DNA of 11,905 bases. Source: Micromonosporaceae bacterium (GTDB lineage: Bacteria; Actinomycetota; Actinomycetes; Mycobacteriales; Micromonosporaceae). This document shows positions 6,239 through 11,905 of the stretch, piece after piece; position 1 is the stretch's first letter; each line of letters begins with the position of its first letter. Below the pieces are notes generated by a model, which worked only from the letters and a program-made list of their open reading frames with translations, did not search any database and had not been told where the DNA came from. Both the position numbers and the translations under genes were made by a program. The stretch lies in assembly GCA_019689695.1 (NCBI GenBank), contig JADGHA010000087.1:1-11905 (forward strand). The letters are read 5' to 3'.

Positions 6239-6664
6239 TCAGCCGTCCTGACGGTGTTGGCGGCGCGCCTGGCCCGGCTCCTGCGCCGTCTCGTCGCCGG
6301 CGAGGCGGCGCAGGGTGAGCATTCGGGTACGCGGGCCTGGTGGCCGCGGGTCGTCGTCCTCCTCGTCGGGCAATGGCGGGTGGCCGGGCCCGGCGGGCGG
6401 CGCGCCTGGTACCGCGGCGGCCACCAGTTGTGCGGCGGCGAGCGCCTCCTCGCGGGTGTCCCCGAGGTGGACCAGTGGGCCCTGCGGCGCCGCGGTCTCC
6501 AAAACCATCCCGTCCGGCGTGGTGAAGGCGACGATCGGAGTGCCCGTGGGGCGGGCCGGGCCGGCAGGCTCGGTCACCTGCCATCCGACGACCCGGCCGG
6601 CGTAGACGTCGCCGGCGCGCACCTCGGCGAGCCAGAGCGGGTAGACCTGCGGAACAGTGGCCAT
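6239..6664 (-). CDS. Conserved-looking hypothetical protein
   Basis: A 141-residue protein I do not recognise. The first ~95 residues look folded and beta-rich: VPQVYPLWLAEVRAGDVYAG, VVGWQVTEP, TPIVAFTTPDG, then a helix DTREEALAAAQLVAAAV. The rest is disordered and charged, with a Pro-rich stretch, an acidic patch DEEDDD and a basic Arg/Gln tail. No signal peptide, membrane segment or catalytic motif is visible. The ATG at 6664 has a strong GGAGG about 6 nt upstream (plus-strand 6671-6675), and in-frame codons before it look non-coding. Convergent with the VOC gene and divergent from the lipid synthase gene across a 374-bp gap. Confidence 0.7.
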   Translation of the reverse strand: MATVPQVYPLWLAEVRAGDVYAGRVVGWQVTEPAGPARPTGTPIVAFTTPDGMVLETAAPQGPLVHLGDTREEALAAAQLVAAAVPGAPPAGPGHPPLPDEEDDDPRPPGPRTRMLTLRRLAGDETAQEPGQARRQHRQDG

Positions 6665-7038
6665 TGCGGCCTCCGATCGGGCGTGCGGTGGTCGGGTCCA
6701 GCGTGGCAGCACTGTTGCTGGCGATCAACGCGTCCACGCGGAATTGTCCTAGGACGCCTGAGGGGATGTGACCTGGTCGCGAGTTTTCGCCTGATGTCGG
6801 AAGATCGCCGGCTAAACTGACCGCCTCCAGGCCGAGACCCGGCCGCTGCGCGGTGACCGGCTCTCGATCCGACCGGGCCGCGGACCCGGCCGGACCGCCA
6901 GGCGGCGGGCCGGTGGCGAGTACGCCCGGCCGGTAGGCGAGAATCGCAGCAGCACCAGGGCGGTGGCGGTGTCCAGCCCCGCGCGCGGGACAGGCGCGAC
7001 AGGGCGGCCGCTGTCGAGACGACAGAGGGGGGAGGACG
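6665..7038. other. 374-bp divergent intergenic region
   Basis: No gene is seen between these divergent neighbours. It holds a hairpin-like CAGCA-CTGT-TGCTG (6701-6714), a perfect 10-bp palindrome GTCCTAGGAC (6746-6755) containing the rare CTAG tetramer, and a TAAACT hexamer (6813-6818) that could be a -10 for the rightward operon, implying a leader of over 200 nt. The right end carries the strong GGAGGA Shine-Dalgarno of the next gene. Which elements drive which side is not resolvable by eye. Confidence 0.35.
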
Positions 7039-7716
7039 GTGCCGCGTCCGGCACACGACACGCGTGCCCAGCCTCCGGTCGACCGGCCCCCGGCGGCGCC
7101 CCCGGCCGCGTCGTCGAACCGGGTGCTCACCGTGCCTAACCTGATCAGCTTCGCCCGGCTGCTCGGCGTGCCCGTATTCCTCTACCTGTTCCTCGGGCCG
7201 CAGGCGGACGTGGCCGCGATCGTCGTCCTTGCCGTGGGCGGGACCAGCGACTGGATCGACGGGTACGTCGCGCGGCGGCTGCGCCAGGTCAGCCGGATCG
7301 GGGAGCTGCTCGACCCGCTCGCGGACCGGCTCTACATCCTCGCCACGCTGGCCGCGTTCACCCTGCGCGACGTGGTGCCGTGGCCGTTCACCGCCGCCCT
7401 GCTGCTGCGCGAGCTGGTGGTGGCGGCGGCGCTGGCGGCGCTGCGCCGTTACGGCTACGTGGGGTTGCCCGTGCACTACCTCGGCAAGACCGCGACGTTC
7501 ATCCTGCTGTTCGCCTTCCCGGTCCTGCTGCTCGCCCACTCGGTCCGCTCGGCGGCGGACGTGGCCGGGGCGGTCGGCTGGGCGCTCGCCTGGTGGGGCA
7601 TCGTCCTGTACTGGGCGGCCGGCGTGCTGTACCTGGTCCAGGCCGCCGGGCTGATCCGTGCCAGCCGGCACCGGGAGCGGACGGCCGGACCGGCCCAGGG
7701 GCAGGTGCGCGGGTGA
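7039..7716 (+). CDS. pgsA2: CDP-alcohol phosphatidyltransferase (PgsA2-like)
   Basis: The 225-residue polytopic inner-membrane enzyme transfers a phosphatidyl group from CDP-diacylglycerol to an alcohol acceptor. The family signature D-x2-DG-x2-AR-x8-G-x3-D-x3-D is complete (Asp71, Asp74, Gly75, Arg79, Gly88, Asp92, Asp96) and supplies the metal-binding aspartates. About five to six hydrophobic helices follow a Pro/Ala-rich N-terminal tail. Acceptors could be glycerol-3-phosphate (phosphatidylglycerophosphate synthase) or phosphatidylglycerol (actinobacterial cardiolipin synthase); sequence alone does not decide. Gene order matches Rv1822 (pgsA2) of M. tuberculosis, which is the basis for the symbol. 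GTG 7039 lies 2 nt after a GGAGGA-containing purine run. The stop overlaps the next start by 4 nt (GTGA), so translation is probably coupled. Confidence 0.85.
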   Translation: MPRPAHDTRAQPPVDRPPAAPPAASSNRVLTVPNLISFARLLGVPVFLYLFLGPQADVAAIVVLAVGGTSDWIDGYVARRLRQVSRIGELLDPLADRLYILATLAAFTLRDVVPWPFTAALLLRELVVAAALAALRRYGYVGLPVHYLGKTATFILLFAFPVLLLAHSVRSAADVAGAVGWALAWWGIVLYWAAGVLYLVQAAGLIRASRHRERTAGPAQGQVRG

Positions 7717-8681
7717 GCGGGGTGCGCAGGCGCCTCGGCGGGCGCATGCTCCCCACCGTCGACGCCGGCGATCCGGTCCGGCGCGGCGGTGAGCGGCGCG
7801 GCGGCTTCATGCCGGACCTGCTGACCGAGCTGTTCCAGAACCCGCTGGAGCCCGGGTACGCCGACGCCGCCCGCCGGCGCGCCGAACGCGCTGCGCGTGC
7901 CGACCACGCCGAACCGCCGCGGCGCGCCCTCTCCTTGCCCCGGCTGCTCACCCTGCTGGTCAGCGCCGGCATCGGGTTCCTGCTCGTCGTGGCGTACCAG
8001 CACGTGATCGCCGACGAGCCGGCCCGCACCCGGGCCCGGGACGGGCTGATCGACCAGATCAACGACCGGCGGGCCACCACCGACGCCCTGCGCCGGCGCG
8101 CTGACCAGCTGCGCGACCAGGTGACCCGGCAGCGGGACGCCGCGCTGGACGACCGGGCCGCGGCCCGGCTGCGCGACCTGGAGGCGACCACCGGGCTGGG
8201 CCGGGTCACCGGGGACGGGGTGGTGGTCCGGATCGGCGACGCGCCTCGGCCGGTCGACGCGGTGACCGGTCAGGGGAGCGGCAACGACCTGGGCCGGGTG
8301 CTCGACCGCGACCTGCAGCAGATCGCCAACGCGCTGTGGCGGGCCGGGGCGGAGGCGATCGCGATCAATGGGCAGCGCCTGATCTCCACCTCCACCATCC
8401 GCGCCGCCGGCGACGCCATCCTGGTCGACTTCCGGCCGCTGACCGGCCCGTACGAGGTGAGCGCGATCGGCCCGGACGACATGGAGAAGCGGTTTGTCAG
8501 TTCGTCGACTGCCCGGACGTTCCGCCAGCTGGTCGACGCCTTCGGCATGTCGTTCGAGGTGCACAAGCGCGACGACCTGTCGCTTCCCGCCGCGAGCGAG
8601 CCGCAGCTGCGCTACGCTCGCCCGCTGCGGAGCCCTAGCCCGTCACCCACAACCGTCACCCCCACGGAAGGTGGCCGATGA
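7713..8681 (+). CDS. DUF881 membrane protein 1 (Rv1823-like)
   Basis: A 322-residue bitopic protein. The cytoplasmic N-terminus (about 1-77) is Arg-rich and carries the motif LLTELFQNPLEPGYADAARRR, typical of actinobacterial members. One transmembrane helix (about 78-96) follows, then a coiled coil (about 107-160, with DQINDRRATTDALRRRADQL). The extracytoplasmic DUF881 domain has VTGDGVVVRIGDAP, a long DLQQIANALWRAGAEAIAINGQR helix-turn, and a LTGPYEVSAIG strand pair. It ends with RYARP and a Ser/Pro tail. Function is unknown; relatives (YlxW/YlxX) lie beside division genes in Firmicutes. GTG 7713 is chosen for the 4-nt overlap with the lipid synthase stop; ATG 7746 and ATG 7809 are alternatives. 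Its own stop overlaps the next ATG (ATGA). Confidence 0.85.
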   Translation: MSGVRRRLGGRMLPTVDAGDPVRRGGERRGGFMPDLLTELFQNPLEPGYADAARRRAERAARADHAEPPRRALSLPRLLTLLVSAGIGFLLVVAYQHVIADEPARTRARDGLIDQINDRRATTDALRRRADQLRDQVTRQRDAALDDRAAARLRDLEATTGLGRVTGDGVVVRIGDAPRPVDAVTGQGSGNDLGRVLDRDLQQIANALWRAGAEAIAINGQRLISTSTIRAAGDAILVDFRPLTGPYEVSAIGPDDMEKRFVSSSTARTFRQLVDAFGMSFEVHKRDDLSLPAASEPQLRYARPLRSPSPSPTTVTPTEGGR

Positions 8682-9010
8682 TCGCCGTACTCGCCCTGGC
8701 GCTGGGAGTCGTGCTCGGGGTGGTCCTGGACCCCTCCGTCCCGGTCGGACTGCAGCCGTACCTGCCGATCGCGGTGGTGGCCGCGCTCGACGCGGTCTTC
8801 GGCGGCATCCGGGCCAAACTGGACGGCATCTTCGACGACAAGCAGTTCGTCGTGTCGTTCATCTCGAACGTGCTGGTCGCCGCGCTCATCGTGTACCTGG
8901 GCGACCAGCTGGGGGTGGGCGGCCAGCTCTCCACGGGCGTGGTGGTCGTGCTCGGGGTGCGCATCTTTGGCAACGTGGCCGGCATCCGAAGGCACCTGTT
9001 CCGGGCGTAG
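8678..9010 (+). CDS. sbp: Small basic protein Sbp (DUF1290)
   Basis: A 110-residue integral membrane protein with three hydrophobic stretches: the N-terminal MIAVLALALGVVLGVVL, LPIAVVAALDAVFGGIRA, and FISNVLVAALIVYLGDQLG, ending RIFGNVAGIRRHLFRA. The conserved family segment FGGIRAKLDGIFDDKQFVVSF is evident at about residues 41-61. Homologous to B. subtilis Sbp and mycobacterial Rv1824; biochemical role unknown. The ATG overlaps the upstream stop by 4 nt and has a good GGAAGG. Sandwiched between two DUF881 genes, it is the likely membrane partner of both (inference). Confidence 0.9.
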   Translation: MIAVLALALGVVLGVVLDPSVPVGLQPYLPIAVVAALDAVFGGIRAKLDGIFDDKQFVVSFISNVLVAALIVYLGDQLGVGGQLSTGVVVVLGVRIFGNVAGIRRHLFRA

Positions 9011-9023
9011 GGAACCTGAGACC

Positions 9024-10073
9024 GTGACTGAGCACGAGCACACCGAGACGGGCACCGGCTGGCCCGGCGAGACGGCCGAGCCGACCGACGCCGGCTGGCC
9101 GCAGCCGGCCAGCGCACCCCCGGACGTCGTGGACGCCGTACCGGCGGAGGTCACCGAGACGCCGGACGAGAGCGAGACGGACCTGAACGAGCGGGCCGCC
9201 GAGAGCGCTCCGCCGGCCGGGCCGGGGGCCTCGCCCGCGGGGAGTGCCCCGCGGGCCCCGGAGGGCGCCGAGCCGCCGGCCGACGGCGCGCAGCGGGCCG
9301 GGGAGAGCGTCGAGCAGACGATCGACCTCAGCCGGGCCCGGCCGGGGGCGACGCCGCCCGGTGGCACCGGCCCGCGCCGCCCGCGACTGACCTCGGCCGG
9401 CGCGCTGATCGGGGCGCTGACCGCCCTGCTGGGCTTCGGGCTCGCGGTCCAGCTGCGCAGCCACACCACCGACCCGACGCTGGCCTCGGCCCGGCAGGAG
9501 GACCTGGTCCGGATCCTGTCCGACCTTCAGGCGCGGGAGGAGCGCACCCGGCAGGAGATCGCCGACCTGGAGGAGCGCCAGCGCCAGCTCACCTCCGGCG
9601 CGCAGGGCCGCCAGGCGGCGCTGCAGGAGGCCACCCAGCGCGCCGACGAGCTGGGCATCCTGGCCGGCACACTGCCCGCGCAGGGGCCCGGCCTGACCGT
9701 CCGGTTCGACGCCGGCCGCGAGCCGGTGCACGCCGAGTGGGTGCTCGATGCCATCCAGGAGCTGCGTGGCGCGGGCGCCGAGGCGATGCAGATCGCGGGG
9801 GGCAACGGAACGGCGGTGCGGGTGGTCGCGAGCACGTACGTGGTGGACGCCGACGGCGGCATCGAGGTCGACGGCCAACGGCTGACCGGGCCGTACACGA
9901 TCACGGTGATCGGTGACGGACAGACCATGCGGACGGCGCTGAACATCGCCGGCGGGGTGGTCGAGTCGGTGCAGCAGGACGGCGGTAACGTGACCGTGCA
10001 CGATCCGGGGACGGTCCAGGTGACCGCCCTGCACACGTCAACCCCGCCGCGCTACGCCCGCCCGGCGAAATGA
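9024..10073 (+). CDS. DUF881 membrane protein 2 (Rv1825-like) with long acidic N-terminus
   Basis: A 349-residue bitopic protein. Residues 1 to about 121 are low-complexity, rich in Glu, Asp, Pro, Ala and Gly, and presumably disordered in the cytoplasm. A single transmembrane helix (about 122-143, LTSAGALIGALTALLGFGLA) is followed by a coiled coil (about 158-205, including REERTRQEIADLEERQRQL). The DUF881 domain then has GPGLTVRFDAG, WVLDAIQELRGAGAEAMQIA, LTGPYTITVIGDG and a C-terminal RYARPAK. The GTG at 9024 starts 13 nt after the Sbp stop with GGGA at a workable distance; no other upstream start fits. It is paralogous to the DUF881 protein two genes upstream but differs in its N-terminal charge. 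Confidence 0.85.
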   Translation: MTEHEHTETGTGWPGETAEPTDAGWPQPASAPPDVVDAVPAEVTETPDESETDLNERAAESAPPAGPGASPAGSAPRAPEGAEPPADGAQRAGESVEQTIDLSRARPGATPPGGTGPRRPRLTSAGALIGALTALLGFGLAVQLRSHTTDPTLASARQEDLVRILSDLQAREERTRQEIADLEERQRQLTSGAQGRQAALQEATQRADELGILAGTLPAQGPGLTVRFDAGREPVHAEWVLDAIQELRGAGAEAMQIAGGNGTAVRVVASTYVVDADGGIEVDGQRLTGPYTITVIGDGQTMRTALNIAGGVVESVQQDGGNVTVHDPGTVQVTALHTSTPPRYARPAK

Positions 10074-10088
10074 CAGATGGGACCGAGA

Positions 10089-10469
10089 GTGATTCCTGAG
10101 GAGCTGCGGTACACCGCCGAGCATGAGTGGGTGACGCCCGTCAAGGACGGCCCGGTGCGGGTGGGCATCACGCATTTCGCGCAGGACGCGCTGGGCGACA
10201 TCGTCTACGTCCAGCTGCCCGACCATGGCGCGCAGGTCCAGGCCGGGGAGCCGCTGGGGGAGGTCGAGTCCACCAAGAGCGTCTCGGAGATCTACGCGCC
10301 GGTCTCCGGCACCGTGGTGGCCCGCAACGACCGACTCGCCGACCAACCCGAACTGGTCAACTCCGACCCGTACGGCGACGGCTGGCTGGTGGAGATCGAG
10401 CCGGCGGACCCGACGGCGGTCGACGGCCTGCTGGACGCCGCCGGCTACCGGCAGCTCACCGAGGAGTGA
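10089..10469 (+). CDS. gcvH: Glycine cleavage system H protein
   Basis: The 126-residue lipoyl carrier of the glycine cleavage complex shuttles the methylamine group between P, T and L proteins in the cytoplasm. It has the standard opening ELRYTAEHEWV, the barrel-sandwich core, and the lipoylation motif GEVESTKSVSEIYAPVSG with Lys63 as the modified residue. Next come LVNSDPYGDGWLVEIE and the C-terminal helix; length is normal. GTG 10089 is preferred over the in-frame ATG at 10077 because family proteins begin 5-8 residues before YTAEHEW and a GGGA lies at suitable distance; either is possible. No gcvP or gcvT is nearby, as in the mycobacterial locus, so its placement with garA may reflect shared control of nitrogen and one-carbon flux. 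Confidence 0.95.
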   Translation: MIPEELRYTAEHEWVTPVKDGPVRVGITHFAQDALGDIVYVQLPDHGAQVQAGEPLGEVESTKSVSEIYAPVSGTVVARNDRLADQPELVNSDPYGDGWLVEIEPADPTAVDGLLDAAGYRQLTEE

Positions 10470-10727
10470 GCAGCCCCGCGGCCGGCTTGTTGACCGCCGA
10501 TTTTCCGGCTGGCTACGCTCGCCCGGTCAACTGCTGCGAAGACTCGACCCGGGTAGGTGAATGGGTGCTGGACTGACGCAGATAACCTTACGTAACCGAT
10601 CCTGGTACGAGCCCGATGAGCCCACACAGTTGCGCGTCCGGAGCGGGCCGAGGGCACGGGGAGCATGCCGCCCCCCATGCCGCTGTCCCCTCGACGCCGA
10701 CCGAAAACTGATCCGTGAGGTGGTCCG
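10470..10727. other. 258-bp gap before garA
   Basis: Besides the framed promoter at 10489-10531, this gap has a TAACCT hexamer (10583-10588) that could be a second -10, overlapping an 8-bp palindrome TTACGTAA (10588-10595). A strong Shine-Dalgarno GAGGTGG (10717-10723) precedes the ATG. No convincing coding frame or rho-independent terminator for gcvH is seen. Confidence 0.4.
10489..10531 (+). promoter_or_regulatory. Promoter framed by an 8-bp inverted repeat upstream of garA
   Basis: TTGACC (10490-10495) and TACGCT (10514-10519), 18 bp apart, form a plausible sigma-70-type promoter. The left arm GTTGACCG (10489-10496) overlaps the -35, and a perfect inverted copy CGGTCAAC lies at 10524-10531, just after the -10, near the expected start site. 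The arms are 35 bp apart. A dimeric regulator bound to both could block the promoter. The transcript would carry a leader of about 200 nt to the FHA gene. Confidence 0.5.
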
Positions 10728-11174
10728 ATGACGCGCCCAGACGACGAGTTCCCCCCGCTCGACGTCACGTCGACGCTGAACCTCGGTTCGCTCGACGAAG
10801 TGCTGGAGGGGCCGGATGCCGACGTGGTGCCGAGCCGCATGTCCGGTTCGCTGCCGCCCGGGATGGCGCTGCTGGTGGTACGCCGCGGCCCCAACGCCGG
10901 CGCCCGGTTCCTGCTCGACCATGACGTGACCACCAGCGGGCGACACCCGGACAGCGACATCTTCCTCGACGACGTGACCGTCTCCCGCCGGCACGCGGAG
11001 TTCCACCGCGACGCCGGTACCTTCACCGTGCGGGACGTGGGCAGCCTCAACGGCACCTACGTCAACCGGGAGCGGGTTGAGGCGGCCACCCTCAGCAACG
11101 GCGATGAGGTGCAGATCGGCAAGTTCCGCCTGGTCTTCATCGCCGGCCCGCGCCCGGGGGAGGGCGGAAGGTAA
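10728..11174 (+). CDS. garA: FHA-domain regulator GarA/OdhI
   Basis: A 148-residue protein with a short regulatory N-terminus and a C-terminal FHA domain (about 45-140) with the phosphothreonine-binding signatures SGRHPDSDIFLDD, SRRHAEF and LNGTYVN. It is very close to mycobacterial GarA and corynebacterial OdhI, which in the unphosphorylated state inhibit 2-oxoglutarate dehydrogenase and adjust glutamate enzymes. Phosphorylation of N-terminal threonines by Ser/Thr kinases makes the FHA domain fold back and switches inhibition off. The equivalent of the ETTSVF phospho-motif here is DVTSTL (12-17), retaining one of the paired threonines (Thr14) and adding Thr16. ATG 10728 has GAGGTGG 4 nt upstream. 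The next gene, for a MerR-type regulator, follows after 30 bp. Confidence 0.93.
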   Translation: MTRPDDEFPPLDVTSTLNLGSLDEVLEGPDADVVPSRMSGSLPPGMALLVVRRGPNAGARFLLDHDVTTSGRHPDSDIFLDDVTVSRRHAEFHRDAGTFTVRDVGSLNGTYVNRERVEAATLSNGDEVQIGKFRLVFIAGPRPGEGGR

Positions 11175-11204
11175 CCGGCGGGCGCGAAGGCGGGTGGGCG
11201 AGTA

Positions 11205-11905
11205 GTGGCCTCCGCGGGTGCTGCGGCGGCGCCGGGCCAGCCGGCGGGGGCTGCCCGCCAGGGCCAGCCGTCCGGGCTGATGAGCATCGGTGAGGTACTG
11301 GCCGAGCTGCGCCCGGAGTTTCCTGACACGACCATCTCGAAGCTGCGGTTCCTGGAGGCCGAAGGGCTGGTGGAGCCGCAGCGGACGCCGGCCGGGTACC
11401 GCAAGTACAGCAGGGAGGATGTCGCCCGGCTGCGTTACGTGCTCACCGCGCAACGCGACCACTACCTGCCCCTGCGCGTCATCCGGGAGCAGTTGCGGCG
11501 CGCCGAGGAATCCGGCCGCCCGCTGCTGGCCGCCGTCGCCGACCCGGATGCCGTTTCCGAGCGGGCGGCCGCGGCGCAGGTGCGGTTGACCCGGGCCGAA
11601 CTGGTCGCCCGGGCCGGCATCGACGACGCCCTGCTGGACGGCATGCAGGAGCACGGCCTGGTCGCGCCGCAGGCCGGCGGCTGGTACGACGCGGATGCCC
11701 TGGCGATTGCGGAGGTGGTCCGCGACCTCGCCCGCTACGGCCTGCAACCCCGCCACCTGCGCGCCTACCGGGTCGCCGCGGACCGTGAGGTGGGGCTGTT
11801 CGCCCAGCTGGTCACCCCGCTGGTCCGGCAGGCCGACCCGGCCGCCCCCGCCCCCGGGGGGGGGGCGGGGGGGGGGGGGGGGGGGCGGGGCGCCCGCCCG
11901 CCCCC
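11205..11905 (+). CDS. ftsR: MerR-family regulator FtsR, partial at the window end
   Basis: The frame runs off the right edge. After a ~26-residue Ala/Gly/Gln linker comes a MerR winged helix-turn-helix: MSIGEVLAELRPEFPDTTIS, KLRFLEAEGLVEPQRTPAGY, then YSREDVARLRYVLTAQRDHYLPL. A second helical module follows (VRLTRAELVARAGIDDALL, ARYGLQPRHLRAYR). Sequence and context match Rv1828/FtsR, a transcriptional activator of ftsZ in Corynebacterium. The start at GTG 11205 is tentative (weak RBS); ATG 11281 would begin right at the helix-turn-helix. Sequence after about 11850 degenerates into Gly/Ala/Pro codons from poly-G/C and does not match the family, which should continue with an Ala/Glu/Arg-rich helix. 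Confidence 0.88.
   Translation, partial: MASAGAAAAPGQPAGAARQGQPSGLMSIGEVLAELRPEFPDTTISKLRFLEAEGLVEPQRTPAGYRKYSREDVARLRYVLTAQRDHYLPLRVIREQLRRAEESGRPLLAAVADPDAVSERAAAAQVRLTRAELVARAGIDDALLDGMQEHGLVAPQAGGWYDADALAIAEVVRDLARYGLQPRHLRAYRVAADREVGLFAQLVTPLVRQADPAAPAPGGGAGGGGGGRGARPP
11856..11905. other. Poly-G/C low-complexity tract at the window end, probable artefact
   Basis: From 11856 to 11890 all but two bases are G, followed by short C-rich blocks to the edge. It interrupts a conserved gene without matching its family. Long terminal G runs are typical of failed base calls or contig-edge misassembly, so the last ~50 bases should not be trusted. Confidence 0.75.

Noticed and set aside
11856..11890. 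G-quadruplex or regulatory G tract.
   Set aside because: It lies inside a conserved coding region at the very end of the window and is better explained as a sequencing or assembly artefact.
1..11905. CRISPR arrays, tRNA/rRNA genes, transposases, attachment sites.
   Set aside because: None seen on reading both strands: no regularly spaced repeats, no tRNA-like fold with a conserved T-loop, no transposase motifs.

Overview
The window is very GC-rich (about 70% or more). It uses GTG starts freely, and its right half has the gene order known from Mycobacterium tuberculosis Rv1822-Rv1828 (pgsA2, DUF881, sbp, DUF881, gcvH, garA, ftsR). This points to an actinomycete chromosome. Protein flavour (PQ/PA-rich linkers, the substrate-binding plus VWA family, the GarA N-terminus) suggests Micromonosporaceae, but that placement is inferred from memory, not computed.

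Left part (1-4905): an accessory, decaying region. It opens with the tail of a membrane acyltransferase, apparently broken. Two intact plus-strand sugar genes follow: a GH29 alpha-L-fucosidase (275-1534) and a SIS-domain sugar isomerase (1632-2525). Each is preceded by a -10 hexamer ending exactly 7 nt before the ATG, so both look leaderless. On the minus strand lie a substrate-binding/VWA protein cut off just before its VWA domain (2606-3775), an intact 18-cysteine four-helix copper-binding protein (3873-4280), and the wreck of a carbohydrate operon. That operon read ABC permease, then GH1 beta-glucosidase, then LacI regulator. Only the permease C-terminus, the beta-glucosidase N-terminus and the LacI C-terminus survive (4907 down to 4363), and the last two are fused.

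Middle (4906-6664): a FrnE/DsbA-like oxidoreductase (5094-5729), a VOC-family protein (5855-6232) and a convergent unrecognised protein (6239-6664).

Right part (7039-11905): the conserved core block. A CDP-alcohol phosphatidyltransferase, a DUF881 membrane protein and Sbp are linked by 4-nt start/stop overlaps, followed closely by a second DUF881 protein and GcvH. A 258-bp gap with a promoter framed by an 8-bp inverted repeat precedes the FHA protein GarA and the MerR-type regulator FtsR. The block joins membrane lipid synthesis, uncharacterised DUF881/Sbp membrane proteins, glycine cleavage, a kinase-controlled switch on 2-oxoglutarate metabolism and a cell-division regulator. The DUF881-Sbp-DUF881 trio is the best candidate for an undescribed system. 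The last ~50 bases are poly-G/C and look like a contig-end artefact.
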